DNA from: Phreatobacter sp.
GTDB lineage: Bacteria > Pseudomonadota > Alphaproteobacteria > Rhizobiales > Phreatobacteraceae
DNA length: 64,000 nucleotides
Reading direction: 5' to 3'
Assembly (NCBI RefSeq): GCF_016793595.1
Contig: NZ_JAEULY010000002.1
Location: 372,001 to 436,000 of the forward strand
Of the stretch, positions 35,600 through 46,815 are shown in pieces (position 1 is the first letter of the stretch; each line of letters opens with the position of its first letter). Made by a program: the position numbers and the translations under genes. The notes under the pieces are model-generated. The model was not told the origin of the DNA. It searched no databases and saw only the letters and a list, made by a program, of their open reading frames with translations.

Positions 35600-36622
35600 C
35601 TAGCGCTCGTTCCAGTGGACCATGGGGAGGCCCGGGACGGGGGAGCGGAAGAAGGGGATGCGGGTGCCGCGGAGCGAGCCGATATAGACGGTCCTGAGGT
35701 CCTCTCCCCCGAAGGTGACGGAGGCGAACCACGGAGCGATGCGCCCACCTGCGGCCAGCATGACCTCCGCCGATGCGCCGCCGGCGCGGAACTCCCGCAT
35801 CAGCGCGCGGCTGGTCCAGGGATCGTGGTCGTCGAGGATGATGCGCAACTCGCCTTCGGGCGTGATCGCGAAGATGCGGTCCATCATCACGTGGGTGCCC
35901 CAGAGGTTGCCGTGGGCGTCGAAGGCGATGCCGTCGATCGGCGCGCCGTGGTCCTCGGGGCCGAAGGTCTGGCGGTCCGAGAGGCTGCCGTCAGGGGCGG
36001 CGCGGAAGCGGGTGATCTTCGGCCCGCAGGTCTCGACCACGTAGAGCCATTCCTCGTTGGCGTCGAAGCGGATCTCGTTGGTGAAGGCGATGTCGTCGGC
36101 GACGACGCGCAGCCTGCCATTCTCGTAGAGGGCGATGTAACCGTCGACGATGTTCGGCGAGATCGCCTCCATCCAGTTGACGATGCGGGTGGAGATGGTC
36201 AGCCAGAGGCGGTCGCGGCTGTCGCGCAGGACGAAGTTGACCTTGCCGATCGGCTTGCCGTCGAGCGTGTCGGCCAGCACCGTCGTCCGGCCGGTCCCGC
36301 GTTTCATCAGCTCCAGCCGGTCGGTGCCGAAATTGGAGATGACGATGTCGCCGTTGCGGTCGAAGGCGAGGCCGTTCGGCAGCGTCCCGACGGTGAAGCG
36401 CGTCGCGTCGTCCTTGGCGCCGGCGAAGGCGCCGGGATCGTTCTGGGTGATCAGTTCCTGGCTGCCGTCCGGCCTGATGTGGACGACGCCGCCGCGCGCG
36501 TCGGCCGCCCAGAGCGAGCCGTCGCGCTCGGCCAGGATACATTCGGGTCGTTGCAGCCCCTCGCCGATGTAGCCGATCTGGGTACGGTCGACGACGAAGC
36601 CGTCAAGGGGATTGGCGGGCAT
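35600..36622 (-). CDS. SMP-30/gluconolactonase-type beta-propeller
   Basis: 340 aa predicted six-bladed propeller of the SMP-30/gluconolaconase/LRE family, likely a Ca2+-dependent lactone or ester hydrolase. Supporting segments: EGLQRPECILAERDGSLWAADARGG (metal-binding Glu near the N-terminus), TLPNGLAFDRNGDIVISN (Asn), FTNEIRFDANEEWLYVVET (Asn), IDGIAFDAHGNLWGT (Asp). No signal peptide. It lies between the cyclase-family gene and the liv-type transporter, suggesting a hydrolytic step on the imported compound or its product. Confidence 0.85.
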   Translation of the reverse strand: MPANPLDGFVVDRTQIGYIGEGLQRPECILAERDGSLWAADARGGVVHIRPDGSQELITQNDPGAFAGAKDDATRFTVGTLPNGLAFDRNGDIVISNFGTDRLELMKRGTGRTTVLADTLDGKPIGKVNFVLRDSRDRLWLTISTRIVNWMEAISPNIVDGYIALYENGRLRVVADDIAFTNEIRFDANEEWLYVVETCGPKITRFRAAPDGSLSDRQTFGPEDHGAPIDGIAFDAHGNLWGTHVMMDRIFAITPEGELRIILDDHDPWTSRALMREFRAGGASAEVMLAAGGRIAPWFASVTFGGEDLRTVYIGSLRGTRIPFFRSPVPGLPMVHWNER

Positions 36623-36745
36623 GTTTCCTCGTGAGCGGTCGGGCGCTCTTCCGGCGCTTCGCGGTATCGGTCGGAATGAAGGTCGGGCGTCGCGCGGGGG
36701 CGCCGGACCCGGCGGCGAAACGCTTCGCCGCGTTCGTGCCCTGCC

Positions 36746-37522
36746 TCAGTCCTCGAAGATCGCCACGGCCCGGCAGAAGCCAGCGGAGGCCTTGTGGATC
36801 TTGTAGGGGAAGCACGAGATCATGAAGCCGGTCGCGGGCAGCTGGTCGAGATTGGTCAGCTTCTCGATATGGCCGTAGGCGCGCACCATGCCGGCGCGGT
36901 GGCCTTCCCAGATGAGGCCGGCATCGCCGGTTTCGGCGAACTTCTTCGCGGTGTGGATGAAGGGCGCGTCCCAGCTCCAGGCGTCGGTGCCGGTGATCCT
37001 GACGCCGCGCTCGGTGAGCCAGAGCGTCGCCTCGCGGCCCATGCCGCAACCGCGTCCGACATAGTCGGGATGCCCGTAGCGCGCGCCTGCCGCCGTGTTG
37101 ACCACGACGATGTCGAGCGGCTGGAGCGCGACGCCGGTCCGCTTCAGCTCGGCTTCGACATCAGCGGCCGTCGCGACATAGCCGTCCGGCAGGTGGCGGA
37201 AATCGAGCTTCACGCCGCGCTGGAAGCACCAGTCGAGCGGCATCTCGTCGATCGTCCAGGCCGGCTTGCCGTCATCGGTGGTCGAGTGGAAGTGGTAGGG
37301 CGCGTCGAGGTGGGTGCCGTTATGGGTGGAGATGTTCAGCTGCTCCACCGCCCAGCCGTCGCCGCCCGGCAACTGGTCCCGCGTCAGCCCGGGGAAGAAC
37401 TGCAGGATATTGTCCACCGAGGCCTTGTGGTCGACATAGGTGATCGAGGGCAGGGCGCCCGGCGGGTCGGAGGCGATATCGGCTCTCAGCGACACGGACA
37501 GGTCGACGATCCGGCGTGGCAT
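36746..37522 (-). CDS. Cyclase family protein (kynurenine formamidase-like hydrolase)
   Basis: 258 aa of the PF04199 cyclase family, metal-dependent hydrolases acting on formamides, cyclic imides or similar. The hallmark STHNGTHLDAPYHFHS lies at residues 65–80 (His67, His71, Asp73, His77 as ligands). Further supportive segments are PLDIVVVNTAAG and the closing GFMISCFPYKIHKASAGFCRAVAIFED. It lies 13 bp after the NitT-type permease stop, so it is likely cotranscribed with the transporter that imports its substrate. Confidence 0.88.
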   Translation of the reverse strand: MPRRIVDLSVSLRADIASDPPGALPSITYVDHKASVDNILQFFPGLTRDQLPGGDGWAVEQLNISTHNGTHLDAPYHFHSTTDDGKPAWTIDEMPLDWCFQRGVKLDFRHLPDGYVATAADVEAELKRTGVALQPLDIVVVNTAAGARYGHPDYVGRGCGMGREATLWLTERGVRITGTDAWSWDAPFIHTAKKFAETGDAGLIWEGHRAGMVRAYGHIEKLTNLDQLPATGFMISCFPYKIHKASAGFCRAVAIFED

Positions 37523-37535
37523 GGGGCTTCCTCCT

Positions 37536-38300
37536 TCAATGCGAGTTTTGCCAGGCCAGCGCCCGGATTTCGACGGCGCGCAGCGCCAGGTTCGAGACGA
37601 GGCCGATGGCGCCGAGCAGCGCGATGCCGGCGAACAGTTCCGACGACTGGAAGGCGCGCGCGGCGAGCAGGATCGCGGTGCCGAGGCCGGCCTGCGAGGC
37701 CAGCATCTCGCAGATGATCGCGAGGATCAGCGCTACCGTCATCGACAGGCGCATGCCGGCGAGGATGTCGGGCATGGCGTTGGGCAGGCCGATCTTCCAG
37801 GCGAAGGCCGGACCCGACATCTGCAGGCAGCGCGCCACCTCCTTCAGCCGGGGCTCCACGGCGGCGAAGCCGTGGATCGTGCCGAGCAGGGTCGGCCAGA
37901 GCGAGCCGAAGGCGACCACCGTCAGCGCCATGCCCGGCGACAGGCCCATCAGCGCGATGGCGACGGGAATGATCGCCGAGGCGGGCAGGGGCCGAAGGAA
38001 TTCCAGCGTCGGCTGGAGATAGTCGCGGGCGGTCTTCGACAGGCCGATGGCGGCGCCGAGGATGACGCCGATGAGGCTGGCGAGCAGCCAACCCTGCAGC
38101 ATGCGGCCGACCGTGCCGATGGTCTGCGGCAGGAGATCGCCGCGCGAGAAGCCGCGCACGAGCGCCGCCCAGGCGTCGAACGGGTTCGGCACGAAGGCGC
38201 GGGACACAGCGCCGGTGACGGAGGCCAGCCACCACAGGAACAGGATGGCGAAGACGACGGCGATGGAGCCGATGAAGACGAAGGGGTTGCGCAAGGTCAC
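37536..38300 (-). CDS. NitT/TauT-type ABC permease
   Basis: 254 aa with six helices and the BPD-type coupling loop (GFAAVEPRLKEVARCLQMSGPAFAWKIGLPNAMPDI). Matches SsuC/TauC-like permeases. Overlaps the preceding permease gene by 4 nt. Two different permease genes in tandem imply a heterodimeric channel. Confidence 0.9.
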   Translation of the reverse strand: MTLRNPFVFIGSIAVVFAILFLWWLASVTGAVSRAFVPNPFDAWAALVRGFSRGDLLPQTIGTVGRMLQGWLLASLIGVILGAAIGLSKTARDYLQPTLEFLRPLPASAIIPVAIALMGLSPGMALTVVAFGSLWPTLLGTIHGFAAVEPRLKEVARCLQMSGPAFAWKIGLPNAMPDILAGMRLSMTVALILAIICEMLASQAGLGTAILLAARAFQSSELFAGIALLGAIGLVSNLALRAVEIRALAWQNSH

Positions 38301-39055
38301 GGCTTGCCTCCCGCGACCGGCTGGTGCCGGAACAGCCGCCCCTGGAGGACGTTCAGCCCGGCATTGACGCCCCAGCCGATCAGGCCGATCCAGATCAGCG
38401 CACCGAGCATGAGTTCAGGCCGTAACGACTGCTGGGCGATCATCAGCATGTAGCCGAGCCCTTGCGGATTGGCGGCGATCTCCACGGTCACCGCTACCAC
38501 CAGCGCGAAGCCGGCGGCGAGCCGGAGCGCCACGAAGATTCGCGGCATGGCGGCCGGCAGCACGATCTTGAACAGGCGCTGCGTCGAGGACAGGCCGATG
38601 ACGCGTGAGACCTCCATCAGCCGCGGCTCGATCTGCGAGGCCGCTGCCTGCGCGAGGATGAGGCAGGGCCAGAAGGTGGCGAAGGCGACGATCGACATCT
38701 CGAAGCCGTAGCCGAAGCCGAAGACCAGCATGGCCAGCGGGATCAGCGCCACGGACGGGATCGGGCGGAACAGTTCGACCGAGGGCGTCGACAGCGCGAT
38801 GGCCGTTTTCGACAGGCCGATGAGGAAGCCGAGGACGAGACCGGCGCTGGCGCCGATGGCGAGCCCGCCGAGGGCGGCGGTGAGCGTCTGGCGCGTCGCG
38901 GTGACCAGCGTGCCGTCGCCGAGCGCCTCGACGATGGCGGCAAAGGCTGCGGAGGGAGGCGCGAGGCTTTCCGATCCCGCGCCGGGACCGCGGAACCACC
39001 ACTCGGCGGCGACCAGCAGGAGAAGCGGCAGCGCCGCTGCCTTGGCGAAGCGCAT
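38297..39055 (-). CDS. NitT/TauT-type ABC permease
   Basis: 252 aa, six helices, coupling loop AASQIEPRLMEVSRVIGLSSTQRLFKIVLPAAMPRI. Same family as the downstream permease but clearly diverged from it. Its start shares one base with the ATPase stop (TGATG), so expression is tightly coupled. Confidence 0.9.
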   Translation of the reverse strand: MRFAKAAALPLLLLVAAEWWFRGPGAGSESLAPPSAAFAAIVEALGDGTLVTATRQTLTAALGGLAIGASAGLVLGFLIGLSKTAIALSTPSVELFRPIPSVALIPLAMLVFGFGYGFEMSIVAFATFWPCLILAQAAASQIEPRLMEVSRVIGLSSTQRLFKIVLPAAMPRIFVALRLAAGFALVVAVTVEIAANPQGLGYMLMIAQQSLRPELMLGALIWIGLIGWGVNAGLNVLQGRLFRHQPVAGGKP

Positions 39056-39828
39056 CAGTGCGTCTCGTGCATCATGTCGAACAGGTCGCGGCGCATCGCG
39101 AGGAAGTCGGGATGCTCGCGCGTGGTGAGCTGGTTGCGCGGGCGCGCCAGCGGCACGTCGACGATCCGCGCGAGCCGGCCCGGATTGGGCAGGAGAGCGA
39201 CCACCCGGTCACCGAGATAGAGCGCTTCCTCGAGGTCGTGGGTGACGAAGAAAACGGTGGTGTTCCGCTCGGCGGCGAGCGCCAGAACCTCGTCCTGCAA
39301 TTGCTGGCGGGTCATCGCGTCGAGCGCGCCGAAGGGCTCGTCCATCAGCAGGATTTCGGGGTCCTGCGCGAGGCAGCGGGCGATCTGGAGCCGCTGCTGC
39401 ATGCCGCCCGAAAGCTGGCCCGGAAACTTGTGGGCGTGGTCCTTGAGGCCGACCTTGGCGAGCAGCGTCTCGATCAGCGGGCGCTGCTCGGCCCGGGGCA
39501 TGCCGGCCGCCTCGAGGGCCAGTGCGACGTTGCCCGCCGCATCGCGCCACGGCAGCAGGGCGCGCCCGTAGTCCTGGAAGACCACGGACACCTTGCGGCT
39601 TGGCCCCTGCACGGGCTTGCCGAACAGCGAGAGCTTGCCCGCGCTCGCCTGCACGAGCCCCGCGACGACACGCAGCAAGGTGGTCTTGCCGCAGCCCGAC
39701 GGGCCCATCACGCAGATGAACTCGCCCGGCTTCACGTCCAGCGTGATGTCGGTGAGGATCGTCTTGCCGCCGAGATCGACGCGGATGGCATCGAACGCGA
39801 TGGCGGGTTCAGGCGGTCGGGCAAGCAT
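39055..39828 (-). CDS. NitT/TauT-type ABC ATPase (SsuB/TauB-like)
   Basis: 257 aa from ATG at 39828 ([13 protein letters not shown]); the longer frame upstream overlaps the binding-protein gene and is discarded. Walker [10 protein letters not shown]-loop [14 protein letters not shown], signature [16 protein letters not shown], Walker [12 protein letters not shown] and H-loop VTHDLEEAL are intact. It starts 11 bp after the binding-protein stop. Confidence 0.93.
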   Translation of the reverse strand: MLARPPEPAIAFDAIRVDLGGKTILTDITLDVKPGEFICVMGPSGCGKTTLLRVVAGLVQASAGKLSLFGKPVQGPSRKVSVVFQDYGRALLPWRDAAGNVALALEAAGMPRAEQRPLIETLLAKVGLKDHAHKFPGQLSGGMQQRLQIARCLAQDPEILLMDEPFGALDAMTRQQLQDEVLALAAERNTTVFFVTHDLEEALYLGDRVVALLPNPGRLARIVDVPLARPRNQLTTREHPDFLAMRRDLFDMMHETH

Positions 39829-39839
39829 CTCGCTCTCTC

Positions 39840-40790
39840 TCACGGCAGGACGACGTTGGCCGCGACGGGATTGCCGCGCAGCATGTCCTGCTCCTTCATG
39901 ATGGTGATCCAGTAGTTCACCTCGGCCACCGTGATCGTCGGCTTCTGGAACGAGATGATCGCGTTGGCGAGCACGGCCGGCGGCAGCGGGATGTACTTGC
40001 CGATGATCTGGCGCACCTTGGCGTCGTTCGCCTTGTCGTTGACGAAGGCATTGCCCTCGGCGAGGCCCTCGCGGAACGCCTTCAGCGGTCCGGGATTGGC
40101 GGTCGCCCAGGCGCGGGTCGTCGAATAGAGGATGGCGGGCAGGCCGGCCGGCAGCTCGTTGTGGAAGTAGGACACCACGCGGCCGACATTGGTCTGAACG
40201 ATGCGCTCCATGATCGGCGAGCCGGTGACGAGGCCGTCGACCGAGCCGCCGCGCAGGATGTCCGCCATCTGCGGGAACGGCGTTTCGACGAAGGTGACCT
40301 TCTTCCAGTCGGCACCCTTCTCGGTCATCCACTTGCGGAAGAGCACGTGCAGGAAGGCGTTCATGCCGGGCACGCCGATGCGCTTGCCCTCGGCGGTCTT
40401 GGCGTCGGTGATGCCTGCGCCGGTCTTCTCCACGAAGCCGTAATTGGCGACGTCCTTGTGGGTGAAGGAACCGCCGGCGACCGCCACGAGATCGAGGCCG
40501 CCGTCATTGGCCTGCAGCATGACCGATGGCGTCGGGCCGCCGACCTGCACGGAGCCGGCCTGCATGGCGGCGGGGATGTTGGAGTTCAGCGCGATCAGCT
40601 GGAGCGTCGCGTCGATGCCGCGCTTGGCGAAATAGCCTTCTTCCTTGGCGACGAAGGCCGAGGTGAAGTCGGAGACCGCCGTATAGCCGATGGTGATCTT
40701 GGTCGGTGCCTGGGCGAGGGCCGGGGCGGCGATCAGGGTCGAGCCGGCCGCAATGCCGGCGGCGAAGCCGCGGCGAGTGAGTTCAGTCAT
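39840..40790 (-). CDS. NitT/TauT-type ABC substrate-binding protein
   Basis: 316 aa. The leader ELTRRGFAAGIAAGSTLIAAPALAQ is twin-arginine-like. The mature part has KITIGYTAVSDFTSAFVAKEEGYFAKRGIDATL, typical of the NMT1/SsuA-like family that binds thiamine precursors, sulfonates, nitrate or aromatic acids. The ligand is not evident. First transporter gene after the TetR gene (65 bp gap). Confidence 0.9.
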   Translation of the reverse strand: MTELTRRGFAAGIAAGSTLIAAPALAQAPTKITIGYTAVSDFTSAFVAKEEGYFAKRGIDATLQLIALNSNIPAAMQAGSVQVGGPTPSVMLQANDGGLDLVAVAGGSFTHKDVANYGFVEKTGAGITDAKTAEGKRIGVPGMNAFLHVLFRKWMTEKGADWKKVTFVETPFPQMADILRGGSVDGLVTGSPIMERIVQTNVGRVVSYFHNELPAGLPAILYSTTRAWATANPGPLKAFREGLAEGNAFVNDKANDAKVRQIIGKYIPLPPAVLANAIISFQKPTITVAEVNYWITIMKEQDMLRGNPVAANVVLP

Positions 40791-40855
40791 GGACGTCGTC
40801 CTCTCGTGTGAATGATGTCTGTGCCCGGATCTTCGCGTCCGGCTCTCTGGATGGT

Positions 40856-41539
40856 TCAGGCTCGGCCCGGCTGTGTCTCCGGGTCGGACCTTGCGGCAAG
40901 CCCCCGCATGCCGGCCGCCGCGAAGGCGACCGCGCGCGAAAGCATGATCTCGGTATTGCCGCCGGTGGTCTCGCCGTCCGACAGGCGGTCGGCGCGGCCG
41001 GTCGGCGACATCTGGGTCAGCGCCGCGCCGATGATGAACAGATAGCCCCAGGTGGCATTGGCCTGGGTCAGTTCCGGCAGGGCGAGGCGCAGCGCCGCGA
41101 TGTAGCGCTTGGCCATGGCGTCATAGCTCGCGGAGATCAGGCCCTTCTGCCAGTCGAGGTTCGAAGCGCCCATGACGAGGATGAGGCTGGCGAAGGTCGA
41201 GCCGCCGCGCGCGGGGTCGTGGCCGGCCTCGATGGTCGGGCGCAGCAGGGAATCGACAATCTCCTCGAGCGTCGGCGTGCCGCGCGCGATCATGGCGTCG
41301 AGCCGGGCGAGGCGGATGCGGTTGATCGCGCCCGAGCGGCGCGAGAACATGGCCTCGAACAGGCCTTCCTTGGTCTTGAAATGGTAATGGAGCAGCGCCT
41401 GCGCGACGCCCGCCTCCTGCGCGATCTCGCGCATGCTCGTGCCGTCGAAGCCGAACTTGGCGAACAGGCGCTCCGCCGCGTCGAGGATCTCTTCCTTCGA
41501 CGTCGCTTTGGCGCGGGCAGTGGCGAGGTTGGTCGGCAT
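40856..41539 (-). CDS. TetR-family transcriptional regulator
   Basis: 227 aa from ATG at 41539 (MPTNLATARAK). A TTG at 41572 would add 11 residues, but they are encoded by the operator-like repeat, so the ATG is preferred. The N-terminal HTH is KEEILDAAERLFAKFGFDGTSMREIAQEAGVAQALLHYHFKTKEGLFEAMF, the canonical TetR domain. The C-terminal domain would bind a ligand, plausibly the imported acid or its CoA ester. It heads a long leftward gene set and probably autoregulates it. Confidence 0.92.
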   Translation of the reverse strand: MPTNLATARAKATSKEEILDAAERLFAKFGFDGTSMREIAQEAGVAQALLHYHFKTKEGLFEAMFSRRSGAINRIRLARLDAMIARGTPTLEEIVDSLLRPTIEAGHDPARGGSTFASLILVMGASNLDWQKGLISASYDAMAKRYIAALRLALPELTQANATWGYLFIIGAALTQMSPTGRADRLSDGETTGGNTEIMLSRAVAFAAAGMRGLAARSDPETQPGRA

Positions 41540-41861
41540 CCGGTCCCGTTGTCTGACTGTTCGATCAGTCAAGATGATGTGCCCAGGCGAGTCAACGGCG
41601 GGATGCGGCCTGTCGCAGGAGCGGTCTCTCTATCGTTCGGCCGAGGTCGAGGCTGTTGGCGCTGTGTCGGCTGTTGGCTCTCACCTTCAGGTTGCACGCG
41701 TTTCGGCCGCCTTCTTCGCGGAGGCGGAGCGCCGGGCAGCGCGCCGCGCCGCTGCCTGTCCGTGTAGGCCGATTTGTCGCCGCGCGGCATATGCGCCTCC
41801 TGTCAGGGTGTTCAACGGGTAACCGTTCCGGCAGGGTCTGGGTTCCTCGGGAGCCTCATGC
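41540..41861. other. 322-bp divergent region between TetR and hydrolase genes
   Basis: Holds the inverted repeat at 41554–41571 near the TetR start; the rest (41580–41861) shows no gene or clear motif. Short open frames here have no family content. Promoters for both directions should lie in it. Confidence 0.55.
41554..41571 (-). promoter_or_regulatory. Probable TetR operator
   Basis: TGACTG–TTCGAT–CAGTCA: 6-bp inverted arms with a 6-nt centre, 15–32 bp before the ATG of the TetR gene. TGACTGA/TCAGTCA-type repeats are common targets of TetR-family autoregulators. A repressor bound here would block the downstream gene set and perhaps the divergent hydrolase gene. Confidence 0.65.
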
Positions 41862-42845
41862 ATGTCCGGCGAGCACCACGATCCCGCCATCGCGCTCAAG
41901 ACCGTCAGGGCCAACGGCATCACCATCCGCTACGCCGAGGTCGGGGAGGGGCCACTGGTCCTGTTCACCCATGGCTGGCCGGAAGGCTGGGCCTCATGGC
42001 GACATCAGTTGATCGCGCTGGCTGCCGCCGGCTACCGGGCCGTCGCGCCGGACATGCGCGGCTATGGCGGCACCGACGCGCCGGCCGAGATCGAGCGCTA
42101 TTCGATCCTCGATCTCGTCGCCGATCAGGTCGAGCTTGTGAAGGCGCTCGGCGCGGAGACGGCTGTCATCGCCGGTCACGACTGGGGTGCGCCCGTCGCC
42201 TGGCATTGCGCGCTGCTGCGGCCCGACATCTTCCCGGCCGTCGTCGGCATGAGCGTGCCGTGGACCCCGCCGGGCTATACCGACATGCTGACCTCGCTCG
42301 AAAAGCTCGGCATCCGCGACTTCTACATCCAGTATTTTCAGGCGCCGGGCGTCGCCGACGCCGAACTCGACCGCGATCCACGCGAGAGTCTGCACCGAAT
42401 CTATCAGGACGGGTTCGGCCACCGGACCGATCGCCGCAAGTCGATGATCCGGATGAAGAGTGGCGGCGGCATCCTCGACAATACCGATCCGCCGGGCGTG
42501 TTGCCGGCGTGGCTCCCCGAGGACCACATGGCCTACATGGCCGAGCAGTTCCGGCAATCCGGTTTTCGCGGGGGGCTCAACTGGTATCGCTGCCTGCGGC
42601 GCAACGCTGCGCTGATGGCGCCCTGGCGAGGCCAGCCGATTTGGCAGCCCTCGCTGTTCATCGCGGGGGCGAATGACGGGGTGATGCATTTCCCCGCGTC
42701 GAAGGCGCAGATCGAGGCTTTCCCGAGGACGCTGCCGGGCTGCCGGGGCGCCCATATCCTTGACGGAGCCGGACACTGGATCCAGCAGGAGCGGGCGGAG
42801 GAGGTCCGCGACCTGCTCGTTGCGTTCCTCGCGGAACTCCGCTGA
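41862..42845 (+). CDS. Alpha/beta hydrolase, epoxide hydrolase-like
   Basis: 327 aa. Oxyanion motif HGWP is at 37–40, nucleophile Asp107 in GHDWG, acid Asp272 in IAGANDGVM, base His305 in GAGHWIQQE, with cap-domain Tyr residues (Y156, Y242) able to protonate an epoxide. The Asp nucleophile and HGWP motif fit epoxide hydrolases or haloalkane-type hydrolases more than serine esterases. It diverges from the TetR gene and could be regulated by it. Confidence 0.88.
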   Translation: MSGEHHDPAIALKTVRANGITIRYAEVGEGPLVLFTHGWPEGWASWRHQLIALAAAGYRAVAPDMRGYGGTDAPAEIERYSILDLVADQVELVKALGAETAVIAGHDWGAPVAWHCALLRPDIFPAVVGMSVPWTPPGYTDMLTSLEKLGIRDFYIQYFQAPGVADAELDRDPRESLHRIYQDGFGHRTDRRKSMIRMKSGGGILDNTDPPGVLPAWLPEDHMAYMAEQFRQSGFRGGLNWYRCLRRNAALMAPWRGQPIWQPSLFIAGANDGVMHFPASKAQIEAFPRTLPGCRGAHILDGAGHWIQQERAEEVRDLLVAFLAELR

Positions 42846-42891
42846 GGCAGAGGCCGCGCGGCCGGGGCCGCGCGTCGCCAGCCCGGACAGG

Positions 42892-43260
42892 TCAGCGCTG
42901 TGGAACCAGCCGCTCCTTGCCGACGCCCTCCTGCCCGGCAATGGTCCAGGTGCCGTCGAGCGTACCGTCGTCGTTCAGGCGATAGACGACGAGCCCGATG
43001 GAATTGCCGAGCCGATAGGCGGCGGAAAGCACATTGCCCTGCCGCATGCAAAACCCCTGCGTCGGCGGCGTGTTCACGATGGCCCAGCGGATCGCGCAAT
43101 TGCCGCCGGCCGTGCCGGAAATCTCGGCGACGCCGCGATAGCCGGTGCCGTTGCCATTGTCGCCGATCACCTGATAGCGGCCGGTGAGCTGCTGGGCTCC
43201 CGCGGTCGCAACGCTCGCGGCCAGAATGGCGGCGGCCGCCGCGCAACGAAGCATGGTCAT
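42892..43260 (-). CDS. Small secreted protein of unknown function
   Basis: 122 aa from ATG at 43260 ([23 protein letters not shown], a signal peptide with an Ala-x-Ala cleavage site). The mature domain begins [15 protein letters not shown] and appears beta-rich ([38 protein letters not shown]), resembling small lipocalin-like or cell-envelope domains. Two Cys could pair. No family is recognised with confidence. It converges with the hydrolase gene. Confidence 0.7.
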   Translation of the reverse strand: MTMLRCAAAAAILAASVATAGAQQLTGRYQVIGDNGNGTGYRGVAEISGTAGGNCAIRWAIVNTPPTQGFCMRQGNVLSAAYRLGNSIGLVVYRLNDDGTLDGTWTIAGQEGVGKERLVPQR

Positions 43261-43468
43261 GAAGAACTCCCGTCGGATCGGGGCTCTCGCGGCCCCCGGT
43301 GCGCACATTCCCCAGCCATTGTTGCCGCAGCGTGTCGCAGGGTCACCTTGGGTATATTCCGGGCAGAATGCCAGCAAATCGCGGGGCCCGGCTTGCGGCG
43401 GCGTCCCGCGCCCGCTATCTCGCGGCCAACCCCAGCGATACGCCCGTTCCTTCAGGAGGCGCGACCCC

Positions 43469-45121
<1,653 letters not shown>

Positions 45122-45132
45122 CCGGAGCGGGG

Positions 45133-45624
45133 ATGGCGGACGACTTGACGATCCGCATTGCGGGCCCGGGAGACGACGCCGCCATCGCCGCGATGAATCA
45201 GGCGATGGACCGGTTCTATCGTCCCGGCGATGAGCCGGACGCGGCGGGCGACGTCGTCGCGCTGATGGAGCGCATCCGGGCCGATACGCAACTCGGGACG
45301 CAGGTCGCGCTGGCATTCCACGCTGGCCAGCCCGCCGGCATCGCCTTCTTCGCGCTGATCCATCCGGGCCGGCGTCTTGGCGGCCTTCTGTTCCTGAAAG
45401 ACCTCTTTGTCGCCGAGGAGGCGCGCAGCCTCGGCACCGGCGAGGCGATGATGCGCTTTCTGGCGCGGTTCGCGGCCGGGAAGGGCATCAGGCGCATCGA
45501 CCTGACGGCCGAGCCTGACAACAAGGGCGCCCAGCGCTTTTACGAGCGGCTCGGCATGAAGGTCAGGCCGGCGGTCTTCTACCGGCTGGAAGGCGAGGCG
45601 CTGGCGCGGCTCGCCGGAGACTGA
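45133..45624 (+). CDS. GNAT-family N-acetyltransferase
   Basis: 163 aa from ATG at 45133, 11 bp after the ettA stop and likely cotranscribed. The GNAT core is seen in GGLLFLKDLFVAEEARSLGTGEAMMRFLARFAAGKGIRRIDLTAEPDNKGAQRFYERLGMK: motif D/A with the acetyl-CoA loop and the final beta-alpha with NKGAQRFYERLG. Substrate unknown. Confidence 0.85.
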   Translation: MADDLTIRIAGPGDDAAIAAMNQAMDRFYRPGDEPDAAGDVVALMERIRADTQLGTQVALAFHAGQPAGIAFFALIHPGRRLGGLLFLKDLFVAEEARSLGTGEAMMRFLARFAAGKGIRRIDLTAEPDNKGAQRFYERLGMKVRPAVFYRLEGEALARLAGD

Positions 45625-45627
45625 GCC

Positions 45628-46548
45628 TCAAACCCGCTGCCCGAGATCGCGCGCCGACAGCCAGAACACCTCGCCCTCGCTCTCCTCCGAATCGAGCCAG
45701 AGGAAGGGCAGGTCGTATTCGGCTTCGAGGATGTCGCGGCCCGTTCCGATCTCGCAGAGGATGCCGCCGCGCGCGGTGAGGTGGTTGCCGGCCTCGTCGA
45801 GGATGCGGCGGACGATGTCGAACCCGTCCGCGCCGCCGAGATGGGCCATGACCGGCTCGGCGCGATATTCCGCAGGGAAGGCGTCGACCTCGGCCCTGGC
45901 GACATAGGGGGGGTTGGCGATGATCAGGTCGTAGCGGCGGCCGGCCACCGGACTGAACAGATCGCCCGCGAGCAGCGACACGCGGTCCTGCATGCCGTGA
46001 TCGGCGACGTTCAGCTTCGCCACTTCCAGCGCGTCGCGCGAGAGGTCGACGGCATCGACGGTAGCATTCGGATAGGCCATGGCGGCGAGGATCGCGAGAC
46101 AGCCGGAGCCGGTGCAGAGGTCGAGGGCGCGGGCCACCGCATAAGGTTCGGGAACCGGGCCGAGGCCGTCCTGCTCCAGCCCGCCGGTCATCATCAGCTC
46201 GCCGAGATAGGAGCGCGGGATGATGACGCGCTCGTCGACCCGGAACGGGATGCCCTGGATATAGGCGCGGCCGAGCAGGTAGGGCGCGGGCTTGCGGGTC
46301 GAGACGCGCGCGTCGATCAGGCCGATCACTTTCTCGCGTTCGGGGCGTGTCAGCCGCGCTTCCAGCCAGGGCGCGAGATCGTCGATGGGCAGCGACAGGC
46401 CTTCGAGGATCATGAAGGCGGCCTCGTCCAGCGCCGTGCTGGTGCCATGGCCGAAAGTGAGCTTCGCTGCCGAGAAGCGCGAGACGCCGTAGCGCAGCAG
46501 GTCGCGCACGGTGATGAGGTCGTCGGCGGGGCTGGCTGGCTGGGCCAT
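45628..46548 (-). CDS. prmB: Ribosomal protein L3 glutamine methyltransferase (PrmB)
   Basis: 306 aa SAM-dependent methyltransferase. Motif I is ALDLCTGSGCLAILAAMAYP, and the glutamine-recognition motif NPPY is in IIANPPYVARAEVDAFPAEY. The N-terminal helical domain (VRDLLRYGVSRFSAAKLTFGHGTSTALDEAAFMI) is PrmB rather than PrmC in type. It would methylate Gln of ribosomal protein L3. Converges with the GNAT gene, 3 bp between stops. Confidence 0.9.
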   Translation of the reverse strand: MAQPASPADDLITVRDLLRYGVSRFSAAKLTFGHGTSTALDEAAFMILEGLSLPIDDLAPWLEARLTRPEREKVIGLIDARVSTRKPAPYLLGRAYIQGIPFRVDERVIIPRSYLGELMMTGGLEQDGLGPVPEPYAVARALDLCTGSGCLAILAAMAYPNATVDAVDLSRDALEVAKLNVADHGMQDRVSLLAGDLFSPVAGRRYDLIIANPPYVARAEVDAFPAEYRAEPVMAHLGGADGFDIVRRILDEAGNHLTARGGILCEIGTGRDILEAEYDLPFLWLDSEESEGEVFWLSARDLGQRV

Positions 46549-46815
46549 CAGGCGGGTCTCCTGCTGGGCCGGGCGCCAGCTTGGCCCCTGCTAATGCGCG
46601 CGGCGGCGGGCTTCAAGTCCCGGCGCGCCGGGCGAGGCCGCGAAACGGCGATCCCGCCACGGCCTTGCCCAAGTCGGGGGCGATGGTCGCCTTGCGGATC
46701 ACCGGGTTCGCGGGCATGGTGACCAGATGGCCGGCTGCATGCGGAGCGGGCGTTTCCGCCCCATGCCGACCCTTCCTCAGCGGACCCTTCCCCTCGGGAT
46801 GACGAGAGACCGATA

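Noticed and set aside
41540..41572. TTG start at 41572 for the TetR gene
   Set aside because: The 11 additional residues are encoded by the operator-like inverted repeat, and ATG 41539 gives a standard N-terminus.
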